In this document: in pieces, positions 32,875-43,884 of the stretch
How positions within the stretch are numbered: position 1 is the stretch's first letter
Layout: every line of letters starts with the position of its first letter
Assembly: GCA_021018815.1 (NCBI GenBank)
Contig: JAITYX010000028.1
Span: forward strand, 3,427,001-3,491,000
Source of the DNA: Talinum fruticosum
Lineage: Eukaryota > Streptophyta > Magnoliopsida > Caryophyllales > Talinaceae
DNA length: 64,000 nt
Direction: 5' to 3'
Translations under genes and position numbers: made by a program
The notes under the pieces: generated by a model
Databases searched by the model: none
What the model was told of the DNA's origin: nothing
The model's input: only the letters and a program-made list of their open reading frames with translations

Positions 32875-35715
32875 ATTGTGTGGACTGCCTCAACCAATAA
32901 ATAGTAAGGTAGATTATTTTCAATCATCATTGTCCTTCCAATTTCTTGAAGTGTTTTGTTCTTTCTCTCCATTACTCCATTCTCGTTCAGGAGTTCTTTG
33001 TGCTGAGAAGTTGTGGGAGATGTCATTTTTGTCACAAAGGTCAGCAAATTCTAAGTGAACTCCCATCCATGGTCAATTCAAATTCTCCTAATCTGAGTCT
33101 CGGACTCCACTTGAATTTTCATGCGGATCATCGTGAACTCTTTGAATGCATCATTCTTGTTCTTTAGAAAACATACCCAGGTAAATTGTGAGTAATCATC
33201 ATCAATAACTAGCACATATGATTTACCTCCTAAGCTTTTCACAGGAACTTCATCACACAAATCCATATAAATTAATTCAAGCACTTTAGATGTAGATACT
33301 GTTACGAGTGGCTTGAACGAGGACTGTACTTGTTTTCCTTTTGTGCATGCCTCACAGATTTTATCTTTCTTAAATGTACAGATTACGTAAACCCTTAATT
33401 AATACATGAGATTCAAGCTTCTTAAAGGTATGCATGTTGATATGGCCTAATCAACAATGCCATGTCCATGAATCCTCACTGAGAGATGCCTTTAAACATG
33501 ATAAATCATGATTAGAATCCGAAAGAGGAATGGTGTAAGTGTTACCTAACCTCATACCGAGAAAACTTTGTTTCCTTGGTGACTGTATAAGAAATGAAGT
33601 AGTGAGTCTTAGTGAATCTTACCCCTTGACCTTTGTCAAATAACTGAAAAAGATTGTATTTGATCCCTTTGACAAGGTAGACTAGGCTAAGCTGAATTGT
33701 CTCCCTGACCAATCCTTCTAATCCCAACTATCTTCCCTTTGCTATTGTCTTCAAATGTGACCTTTCCTGTTTTCATTTCTTCTAATTCTAAGAAGAGTCT
33801 TGAGTCTCCACACATATGGCATGAACACCTATTGTCTAAGTACCGGTGACCCTTTCATTTCCGAGTGACCTACAAAACAACGACAAAGTAACCCTTCTCA
33901 CTTCCTCTTACAAACCTAATAACTCTTTTACTTGTGGTCTTTTTCGAGGAAGAGCACTTACGGGAATCAGATTTGAATAATTTTAGGTTTGGTTTGATTA
34001 TGAGTCTTCCTTTTAGAGCATTTTTGGGAATTCCGATTTGAATAATTTTGGGTTTGGTTTGATTATGAGTCTTCCTTTTAGAGAACTAAGTCTCGTATCT
34101 CTTTTCTCTCAAAACCTTTACTTTTTTAAATAGGTTGAAAAGGCTTTTTATCAAAAGCTGGTCCGGGCTCATTCCCTTTTCTCTGTGAATGAATGGGACC
34201 CTGCTCGGCCTTCCCGAACTTAAAAGTTACGCAATCAATTTTGAAAAGGTTGTTGTAAGAGTTATCTTTCTCTTGAGCATTGTAACCAAGACCTTCCTTT
34301 TGAAATGAGACACACTGAGAGCCAAGTAATAAATCAAGGTTTTTGTGACCTTGAGTAAGTTTTAAAACCAACTCTTAAGACTCATGGAACTTTAGTTTCG
34401 ATTACTCATTCTTTGTTACGAGGCACTAAGATTCGGTCTCATTTTGTTGAGTACTGGTCTCATGCACTTTCAGATTTTGTCTCAACTTTTCTAATTCTTT
34501 TTGCAAAGTGATGCACTCGGTAGTAAGAAACTCTAGTCGCTCTTTGAATTCAAAAGAATCGGAATTAGATTTTTCTTCTAAAGTAAAGATGTATCTAGCA
34601 AGATCAAGTTTAGAAAACATGAGGACATAGTTAATTACCTCCGGAGGATTTGTCTCCTCAGCATCGGAACCATCAACTGTCGACTCTAATCCATCTTTTG
34701 AGTCTAACAGTCCATTAGACACTTTGAGTCATTAGAATCATCTTCTTCTTATGAATCATCATCACTCCAAGTAGCCACCATAGCCTTTTTCTTCTTTACT
34801 GTCCTTCTTTCTCTTTAAATAGTCTTTGACTATGTGCTCCTTACTACCACACTTAAAGCAGCCATAGTTCTTAGTTAAAGATGAATTGGAAGAGGATGAC
34901 TATTTACCTTTCTTGTCTTTCTTGTTTTTCCCTCTTTTGTATTTCATCATCTTTTTGAAACCTCGGGCAATGAGTGTCATGGGATCTTCTTCAGAATCGA
35001 GGAGCTCACACTTTTTCATCTGTCTTTTGAGGCTTTAAGTGCAATGTTCCTTTTGGTACTAACCTCGGCTTCTTCTTCTTCTAGGTGCGGCTCATGAGCG
35101 AGTAACTTCCTAATGAGCTCCTCGGCTTTAATTGAGAGAGATCTTGAGCTTTCTCGATTGCGATCACCACAGGACCCCATCTTCTCTTCGGTGGACTTCT
35201 TAGAATTTTTCTAACAATCTCTTTATGATAGGTCTTTCTTCGAGAGCTTTGAGATTGTTGACAATCTCGATCAAGCGCATGTACATCTAAGTGATGTTCT
35301 CATCGGGTTCCATTTTGAATAGCTCATACTTGTGGAGAGCTTTACTTGGCTGGTTCCTTCATAAGTGTTGACTAATGTATCCCACACATCTTTGGTTGCG
35401 TCACAAGCGAGACACTCTATTGTATTCTTCTTTGTCAATAGCACACATTAGAGTGTTCGTGGCTTTGTAGTTTTTCTTTTACTTCTCATTCTCTTAAGGG
35501 TTGAACTCGGACTTCACCTTGGTTACGGCTCTTGTTCCTTCCATTTTCATGGGAGTAAAGTTTCCATTCTGGATGATGTTCCAAACCTCCTCATCACGAG
35601 TCCTGGATGAAGCACTACATCATCTTCTTCCGAGTGTGCAAAGTTTGAACCTTTGAACTTAGGTGGTCCGATGAAAGATCTTCATTCATCAAATTCTCAA
35701 TTATTTCGACCTATC
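32875..35715 (-). pseudogene. gag-pol of element A, 5' part: gag, protease region, integrase
   Basis: Resumes the frame cut at 5332. The integrase core at 33078-33284 shows LIYMDLCDEVPVKSLGGKSY and a DDYSQFTW motif. The pre-integrase zinc finger near 33390-33470 is damaged (WHC followed by a stop where WHHRLGH is expected). The zinc knuckle near 34820-34860 reads CFKCGSKEHIVKDY, with the last Cys changed. Gag helices at 35200-35600 are frameshifted. The gag start codon is ATA rather than ATG at the position aligned to the C start, and stops follow within a few codons. A 64-bp tandem duplication lies in the gag/protease part. Confidence 0.83.
33958..34083 (-). repeat. 64-bp tandem duplication in gag-pol of element A
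   Basis: Two adjacent copies of a segment containing AATTTTAGGTTTGGTTTGAT and TATGAGTCTTCCTTTTAGAG; the second differs at a few bases. B, C and D have one copy. It shifts the frame. Confidence 0.85.
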
Positions 35716-35757
35716 CGATCTTTTAACCTTTCGATTGTGAGATCCTATTGAAAGTTT

Positions 35758-35771
35758 GGGCTCTTATACCA
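35758..35771 (-). other. Primer-binding site of element A
   Basis: The minus strand reads TGGTATAAGAGCCC; it differs from the initiator tRNA-Met site by one base (C to A). Confidence 0.75.
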
Positions 35772-35773
35772 AT

Positions 35774-37230
35774 TGAAGGTTAGCCCTAGGAGAGGTTAAG
35801 ACACCGTAGAGGGGGTTGAATAGGGTGATGGATGTTTTTGTAACTTAGAAAACAAATGTGTACAACGAGACACTTAAAAAACAATTGTAAGTCTAATTGA
35901 ACTCGAGAAAATGCAAGACTCGGAAAATGCAAGACATAGAAAATACGTGGAAACCCTCCCGAGGGCAGAAAATCACGGACGAGTGCTAATCGAAGCACCA
36001 AGTCAAATCCACTATTTTGAATCCACAAAATATAAGAAGCTGACTCTTTACAGAATTACTCCCTTAGATAATTCACTTACAAGTTTTTCCTAGACTTAGA
36101 AATTCCCTTATCCGATCTAGTACTTCCTAACTAAGGTAACCTTTACAACTAGGGAACAAGCGAGCTGAGATGACGCTTACGGTGTAGTCAAGGGACTTAG
36201 TTGAGAATAGAAAGAATAGAAGTGATTACAAGACTTTTTCTTTGCAACTCGGAAAGCATAAACTTATGAACTAGAGTTGTAAGCTACAAGATTTAGTGAG
36301 AGTAGAATTATTTTAGTTCCAGCAATCTTCAAGTCTTGTAGGAAGGCTTTTATTTGTACTCAATAGGGCATAGTAGCCGTTGAGACTTGTTGTGCACTTG
36401 TGAGCTTTATTAGCCATTGTAACGGTTAGTCTAAGTCACTTAGAAAAAGAACCATTGTAATATGAACATTGTGCTTTGGTTCTTGGCTCGCAAAATAGTC
36501 CATTCCACTGGTTGCGATTGAATTCTAGGGTGGACACAATCGTTAGACCCAAAGTTGATGTTTATCGAATTTGGAAACAACCAACCCCGATACGATGTCT
36601 AAGCCTTGTCCGAGAAAAAGGTGTTGTTACTGTCTGCTGGTGTTTAATGGCTAGAAACCGGTTGCTTTTACTTTTCAAAATAAGATTAAAATACTTTAAT
36701 CAACCTACAAAAACAAATCAAGGTTGTACTTAAAGTATATAAATACATTGGTCTAAGATTAGGCAAAGATAATAATTAATTCAAAATAACTAAGTTCTAA
36801 ATTATCTTTTGCCTAAATGAGTGGAATTTTCTTAGTCTAATATTCATTAGGTTCAAATTCCATCTTGTATCAATTCTCCGAATGATCAAGTTATTGAGAT
36901 TAACTAAAGCAGAATGTGTATGCTTGATCAACTAAATATTTTCATACGAGTAAACTTACTTTAAGGGGAATTAGTGCAGTAATTCATTTTCGGTTAGAAC
37001 ATTGAGCCGGTGCTCGAGAATATGAAGTGTTTTATCAAAATATTTACTCATGTCATCTTTCTAAGTTGTGTCTAAGTAAGTAAGAAACTAGGCTCACGTG
37101 CATTATACTTGAATAGATGGTTTACGAGAGGGTCATACAGAGTTGAAAACTTAAAGATAATCTTCTTAAATACTTATAATGACTTGAAATCAAAACCACG
37201 GACAGACAGAGAGTTATACATGAGTCTTCA
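35774..37230 (-). mobile_element. 5' LTR of element A
   Basis: Begins TGAAGGTTAGCCC next to the primer-binding site and ends ATGAGTCTTCA at 37230. The TATA position reads TATTTGTA on the plus strand (near 36350), one base changed. It is much closer to F than to B and C. The next bases, TTAGT (37231-37235), are the expected target duplication; the partner lies left of the window. Confidence 0.83.
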
Positions 37231-39136
37231 TTAGTCCATCTCTATGCTTTAACAAAATCCCGTACTCCCTTAATTCACTTCAACACATAGACACAACCAA
37301 CTTAGACAAGCTGAGCAAACAAGTGTTCAACCATCTAATTTAGTAAACTAGAGGATGGGTAAAGCTTTCAAGTATGCTTCTAATTATCCACCTAAAAATA
37401 TCCTTTCTAACATCAACTCGGGGTTAAGAACTCATTCTTCTTTGCATAATATATGTGCATTCTCTGCATTCATCTCATTAATTGAACAAAAAATGTAATA
37501 GAAGCCCTACTTAAATCTAAATGGATGAAAGAAACCATGTTTGGACCTTGACTAAACGACCTTCTAACTACCCAATTATAGGAATCAAATGGGCATTTAA
37601 GAACAGATTGGATGAGGAAAGGTTAGTAATTGGAAATAAGGCCAAACTTGTTGCTTAAGAGTATAACCAAGAAGAAGGAATAGACTGCGGGAAATCTTTG
37701 CACTTGTTGCTAGAATTGAGGCAATCAAAATATTTTTAGCATTTGCATCCAGCATGAACATTAAGTTATATCAAATTGATGTTAAGCGTGTGTTTTTGAA
37801 TGGTCATGTTTAAGAGGAAGTTTATGTAGAGCGACCCCTACATTTGAAAAAGCTTAATTTCCCAATCATGTTTTTGAATTGCAAAAAGCTTTATAGTATT
37901 TAAAATAAGATCCAAGAACTTGGTATAAAAGGTTAGGTAGCTTGGTTGAAAATAAATTTAAAGAGGTTTGATTAAAAAAACTCTATTTGCAAAAACCAAG
38001 GAGAAGGATTTTCTCATAATTCACATATATGTTAATGACATAATTTTTGATGCTACTAATGAATCTTTATGCCATTAATTTTCCAAGCTTATGTGATAGG
38101 AATTTCAAATAAGCATGATGGGAGAACTTAATTTCTTTTTTGGACTGTAATTCAAACAAAAGAAAGATAGAATATATGTCCATCGGTCGAAGTATTTAAA
38201 GGAATTACTTAAGAAGTACAAGCTACAAGATGCTAAACTAGCAGCAACTCCAATGGGCAACAACACTAAACTTGACGCGAGATGAGAAAGGTAAGTCGGT
38301 AGATCGAAACACTACAGAGGTATGATTGGATCCCTACTCTACCTTACATCGAGCGAGACTAGATGTTATGTTTTGTGTCTATCTATGTGCAAGATTTCAA
38401 GCTAATAAAAAGAATCATGTCACTATGGTGAAGAGAATTTTTAGATATCTCGAAGGAACTCAAACACTTGGTCTCCGGTACTCGAAAGACTCAAGTTTGA
38501 CTCTTAGTGGCTACTCGGACATTGACTATGTTGGGTACAAGGTTGATAGGAAGAGTCCTTCAAGAGCATGCCAATTTCTTGGTCATCCACTCATATCCTA
38601 GTACTCAAAGAAGCAAAATTCAGTAGACTTATCAATATACGAGGCTGAGTACATAGCGGTAGAATCCTATTGTGCTCGGTTATTGTGGATTAAGAAACAA
38701 CTCAAGGATTTAAGACTAATATTCGTTTCAATTTCTATCAAATTTTGATAATCAAACTGCAATCAGTATTACAAATAACCTAGTTCAACACTCATAAACA
38801 AAGCACATTGAGGTCGGATATCACTTTCGAGATACCATTATGAAAAAGGTGATATACAACTTTAATTTATTCCTACTAAGCTTTAACTAGCTGATATTTT
38901 CACTAAACCATTAAGTGAATATCAATTTTGCATTATTAGAAATGAGTTTGGCATGTTGAATGCATGATTACGTGTTTTATTGCATGATTTCCTATGTGTT
39001 TATCATGATTATGCATGTTTCATTAAGCATAGTTTTAATGCTTGGTAGCTCAGTTTAAAATTCATGAAGCCGAGCTCTTATTTTGAATAACGAGTGCTTT
39101 CCGAGCAAGTTAGACATATGACTTAGTCAAACTCGG
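37231..39136 (+). mobile_element. Copia element H fragment (SIRE-like, plus strand)
   Basis: Integrase-RT linker, RT and RNase H of the same family as A-D, in the opposite orientation. The 5' half is absent here and should lie beyond element A to the left of the window. After the RNase H stop about 170 bp of the family's 3' spacer follow, then the sequence switches abruptly to gypsy integrase at 39137. No LTR is present. Confidence 0.8.
37300..38967 (+). pseudogene. RT and RNase H of copia fragment H
   Basis: Linker residues near 37360-37480, then the RT N-terminal block (about 37520-37900; NGHVxEEVYVE region with stops) and the RT core with IYVNDIIFDATNE at about 38027-38065, where YVDD is expected. 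RT end and RNase H at 38326-38650 contain RYLEGTQTLGLRYSKDS and GYSDIDYVGYKVDRKSPS. The reading ends in ELIRNEFGMLNA-like sequence, with the stop at 38965-38967. Several stops and frameshifts. The YVND change is shared with element A. Confidence 0.82.
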
Positions 39137-41080
39137 TTATGATGCGCTCCGCTTCATGTTGATTGACACAAAGTAAGTTGATTCCTTTGTTGGTTTTCTT
39201 GTACAATTGTGGTTGGTTGATTAAGAATTGAGCTGCCAGCATATGGATGGCACATTGGGCTCTAGGTGTGGAGTCCGAGGTGTATTCTTGGTTTTCCAGA
39301 TCTGATATATGGCATGGTACCAAGTAGTTTGGTCGAGTACTAGACACTTCGAGTGCGTATATGTGTGCGGAGTTGACTCAGTCGTTCTATATGAATGGGC
39401 ATTAAATGGATGCCACTAGGGATATTAATCATGGATGCCAATTTAGCTAAAGCATCCATGAATTGGTTTTCATCCCTAGGAAGGTATGTATATGATATGC
39501 TTTCAAAGTGTTTCGATAATTCAATTAGATGTACCTAGTAGGGTGCCAAGGCTTTACTACGTACCTTCACGCTACGTGAGATCCGATTAATGATTAGGTC
39601 GAAGTCACCAAAAACCTGATGTTCTTGGCCCCTATTTTTATGGCGACTTGAAGTCCTATGATGTATGCTTCGTACTCTGCAACATTGTTGGTGACCTCAA
39701 AATCCAACTTAATTGAAATGGGAGTGTGTGCATCCCTACTCCAAATCCCTTCGATTGGGAGCGTCATCAAAGTACATTGTCCACATATCAACCTCTACTT
39801 GTAGGATGTTTTCGTTAGGGAAGTCGAGGTGTTCGGGTTTTGATTCGATTCTTGGTAGATCAGCTAGGAATTTCAACACTACCCTTCCTTTGATTCCTTT
39901 TGAGGGACATACTTGAGTTCAAATTCGATAGCATGACTATCTATCTAGCTATCGTAGTGCTTATAGTTGGTTTCTCAAGAATGTACTTAATAGGATCCAT
40001 TGGTGCTATTACATGTACCGCGTGGGCCAACATGTCGTGCCTGAGCTTCTTGGTAGCCTAGACTAAAGCCAATGATGTCTTCTCTAGAGGCGTGTACCTA
40101 GTCTCATAATCTAACAATTTCTTGCTCGAGATAATGCTGCGTACTCTTCCTTTCCATCCCGTTGACCTAGCATGGCTCCCATCGCAATTTACTGTTGTAA
40201 CAAGGTACATGAGTAAAGGCTTCCCGGGTTGAGGGGAACTAACGAGTGGTGGATTGACCATTTACTCCTTAACCGTCTTGAATGCTTTTTGGCACTCATC
40301 ATCCTAAATAGGCTCATACCCTTTCTTAAGCCTCTTGAAGATGGGTTTACGGACCAAAGTCGGTTTTGATATGAAATAATTAATGTATCGTAAACGTCCA
40401 GGAAACCTCGTATCTCCTTTACCGTCTCCGACGATGGCATCTCCTGGATAACTTTGATCTTGGATGGATCAAATTCGATTCCTCTAAGACTAACCACATA
40501 GCCTAATAGTTTGCCCGAGGTTACCCTAAAGGCATACTTTTGTGGGTTAAGGAGCATGTTGTACTTTCCTAGTCTTTCGAAGAATTTTCTAATGCTAGGT
40601 AACTACAATGCACTATCTTTAGACTTGATAATCATGTTGTCCATATAAACTTTGGCTTCTTTATGGATCATGTCGTGTAGTAATGTTGTGGGCGTGCTAT
40701 GATATGTAGCTCCTACATTCTTGAGCATAAAACGTATTACCACATAGCGATACGTCCCTATTGAGTAATGAAGGTCGTCTTTTCCATATATTCTTTAGCC
40801 ATTTACATCTGATTATACCCAGCATAACCGTCCATGAACGAGCGTAAGGCATGTCCTCTCGTATTATCTACGAGGATATCAATATGAGGTAATGGGAAAT
40901 CATTTTTAGGGCTTGCCTTGTTCAAATCCCTAAAGTTGATGCACATCCGGACCTTGCGATATTTCTTCGGAACTAGCACTATGTTTGCTACCCACCGAGG
41001 GTAGTGGACCACTTTGATGAACCCTATTTCTAATCGCTTTTAGACCTCTTCCTTAATTTTCGAGTCACCGTTCTCAAAAC
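39137..41080 (-). pseudogene. pol of gypsy element I: RT, RNase H, second RNase H, integrase start
   Basis: RT at 40803-41012: VANIVLVPKKYRKVRMCINF and RDLNKASPKNDFPLP. The active-site box near 40640 reads YMDNMIIKSK, with the second Asp changed to Asn; L keeps YMDD. RT end and first RNase H at 40058-40560: FRVTSGKLLGYVVS, SSKKLLDYETRYTPLEK. A second, separate RNase H-like block at 39594-39791 reads FEVTNNVAEYEAYIIGLQVA, the hallmark of the extra RNase H of Tat elements. 39137-39347 is the region leading into the integrase zinc finger (LLCVNQHEAERII). Many stops; inactive. Confidence 0.82.
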
Positions 41081-41860
41081 TATCCTTTTAGAATTGTAAT
41101 AAGATCGGAGATGAACAATTTGTTCAGAGAGTTATTGTTCTCTAATACCTAAGCTTTTGGCGCTCCTCCAAAGACAAACATTTACGGCAAATTCGTTGTC
41201 TACTAAGGTTAGAGGGATGAACTTATTAATGCAAGTTACAATCAAGTAAAGGGCATTGTTGTGTGCAATGCCTTCTTCGAGGAGATATTTTTTTATCAAA
41301 GGTAACGGTTCCATCCCCATTATTCACCAATCCTACTACTCCCTCGGACATGGTATCAAGAGAGACCTCAATTTTTCTAAGTACATCAATCAAGGCTTGC
41401 CTATGCTTTTAGGAAGCGAGATATGAGTTTCCGAGATAGAGATATCAACTTTAAATTTTTGAAGGTGTTTTAGGATTAGGTCTTCTTCTTTAGCAGCTTT
41501 GGGTTCTTTTTGGGTTTCTTTAGTCTCTTGTGGCCCATGGGTACATTACGTCGTCCGGATCTAGTAAGGAATTGGATTTCTAGACTCTTCGGTTCTTCCC
41601 AAAAGTCATCTTCTTCTAAGAGTCATGTGCCCCGAAGTTATCATCACTATCATCTTTGGTTTCATATATGTCTTCTTCATCACTTACCTACAATCTATGG
41701 ACTTCTAGGTCTAGGGGAGGCAAGCTAGCAAGTGGTTTGGACTCGTTCATGTCTTGAATGAAGAAAGATGGGTCCCACTAACTTGGAATGGGTTTAGAGA
41801 ATATGGCTAAGATACCGCTGAAAAGATTCTTATTATTTCTAAACTTTTTGGCGACCTTAG
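41081..41860 (-). other. Protease/linker region of gypsy element I
   Basis: Between the gag C-terminus and RT. Fragments are compatible with an aspartic protease and acidic linker, but no clear DTG/DSG motif survives in one frame. Confidence 0.4.
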
Positions 41861-43200
41861 GAAGAGGGAGTTGACCATTGCAGAACATACTCTACAGACT
41901 TATTCGAAACGTCCAACATTGCTCTATGTCATGTCCTCGTGGACGATGGTATTTACGAGAATTTTCCTACATCCTAGTTTTTCGACTATTGTGCGGTTTC
42001 GATTCTCGCTCTTATAGGTGGAAATTCTATCTTCCCTTTAAACAACAAGTGGTTGAGGGCTTGAGGGTAAGTAGTATCCATTGGAGTATAGTCATTATAC
42101 ATGTTAAGGGCATTGACATCTACACCCCTGGTAGTATTTCCTTGATTAGAAGTTTTCTTGTCCTTAGATTTATAGTTACCTCTGTATGCAGTGACGACTT
42201 TTGTGGTTGTGGTAGACAACTCTTCTTCTATCAGCATGCCGACATCTTTACAAGGTGAGAAACTCATAAATGGTAGGAATTTGAGGTGTTGATGGTAGGC
42301 GGGTTGAATGTTTTTCACAATGATTCGTACTTAATCCTTCTCGGAAGGTTGGTCTACCATATCGGAAACCTTTGCCCTCTATCCGGTAAGAAAGTCATTA
42401 AAACTTTCTTTATCGCCTTGTTTGCTTAATTCCAAGTATCTTGGTGTGACAGGTAGATTAGTGTAATAGGAGTATTAGTGTAGGAACTCCTTACATAGAT
42501 TGATCCAGTTGGTGACCTTCAGTGGGTCAACCGCGTTATATCACTTCATTACATCACTACCGAATGTCCATGGAAAGATGATGTGGTAGGTGTCTTTAGA
42601 TACGTTCTTAAGAGTTATTGCTCCTAAGAAATTGCGAACATGGTGATGGGGATTCTCATAACCTTGAAACTTAATGTTTGGCAAGGGGAGCTTCGGGGTA
42701 TTTTCCCTTTAGGGTTTTAAGTGAATCCTGTATGATCAAAGTAGTGACTTATGAACATGGATGACTCCTTTAACATTTTCTCTATTTGATCTATGCGTAA
42801 ATCAAATTTAGGCTTGCGTTCAGGACTGGTTTGTGGAGAAGGTTGAGGTGGAGGACCCCTTCCTCCCACTTCTTCTTCTTTACCGTCTTTCTTATTATTC
42901 TCAAGAGTCTTTAGGATTGCTTCAAGACTGTTAGTTTTGGATTCTATCTTCTTACCTTAAGCTTCAATTCAAGCTTCCATCTTAGTTGAGGATTCATTGA
43001 GCAATGTGATGATAGGAGATTGCTCTAGTGTTCTGTCTATTAGAGGGAATTCTTTTTGGGTATTGTCCTACGATGGCAAATAGACTGAATCAACATTGTA
43101 TGCACCGACGTAGATCATACTGGCATAGGCTGAGGTGCGAGCAAGGGAAAGAGGTATTGAACTTCCGGCTAAGGCGTTCTAACCTTTTGGAGCTCAAATT
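41861..43200 (-). pseudogene. gag of gypsy element I
   Basis: Minus-strand capsid-type gag in broken frames: PSPQTSPERKPKFDLR and IDQIEKMLKESS near 42780-42850, WINLCKEFL near 42490, then SEKDxVRIIVKNIQPAYHQH (about 42290) and VDVNALNMYNDYTPMDTTY at about 42080-42130. The C-terminal FCNGQLPLPKV follows a degraded Cys-His motif near 41930. L carries the same blocks. The gag start is uncertain because of stops. Confidence 0.7.
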
Positions 43201-43389
43201 CCAATGAAACCCAATAGTAGTAGCCTTCCCTATTCTGCATAACAAAGGATATTAGGACCATGTGCGGGAATACTAATTTTTGGGAGGAAGGGGCTTAAGC
43301 GTGAGACCCAATTGAACTAAGAAAGAAAGCTTTTTTTAATTTGGATGCTCATAAGGAATGCAAAACAAATGAAATGAAATGTAATGATG

Positions 43390-43830
43390 CTCATGACTTA
43401 ATTTGGGATGATTTGTGATTTGGCTAATGCATAATTGGAATTCATACATGATTATTCCTAATTGAAGATGAATTTTTTTTGTTGAACAAAAATGCCAAAT
43501 GCAAAAATCGAACCCACCTAATTTGAGATAAATTTATTTTGGATAAATGAAAAATGAGAATTCAAACTGCACTCACCTAATTTGAGATTAATTTATTTTA
43601 GCTAAATGAAAATATTGAAAATGCAAATCAGACTCACCTAATTTGTGATGAATTTATTTTGGCTATATGAAAAATTGAAAATGCAAAATTTCACTTACTT
43701 AATTTGAGATGAATTTATTTTGGCTAAACGAAAAATTAAAAATACAAAATGGATTCACCTAATTTGAGATGAATTTGTTTTGGCTAAATGAAAATATTTA
43801 AAATGCAAAATGGAATGCGAGAAAAAAATC
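43390..43830 (-). repeat. 61-bp tandem repeat in the leader of element I
   Basis: Five clear units beginning CACCTAATTTGAGAT, at about 43516, 43577, 43638, 43699 and 43759, plus a degenerate one or two to the left. Unit core: GAATTTATTTTGGCTAAATG followed by A-rich sequence. It lies between primer-binding site and gag; the same array occurs in L in matching orientation to gag. Confidence 0.88.
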
Positions 43831-43884
43831 AAAACCCTAAAATAGATACACTCACTAAAGATATAGAGGGGTCCTTGGTATGAC

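Noticed and set aside
43390..43830. Regular ~61-bp repeats that could suggest a CRISPR-like array
   Set aside because: Head-to-tail tandem units with no distinct spacers, in a plant retrotransposon leader.
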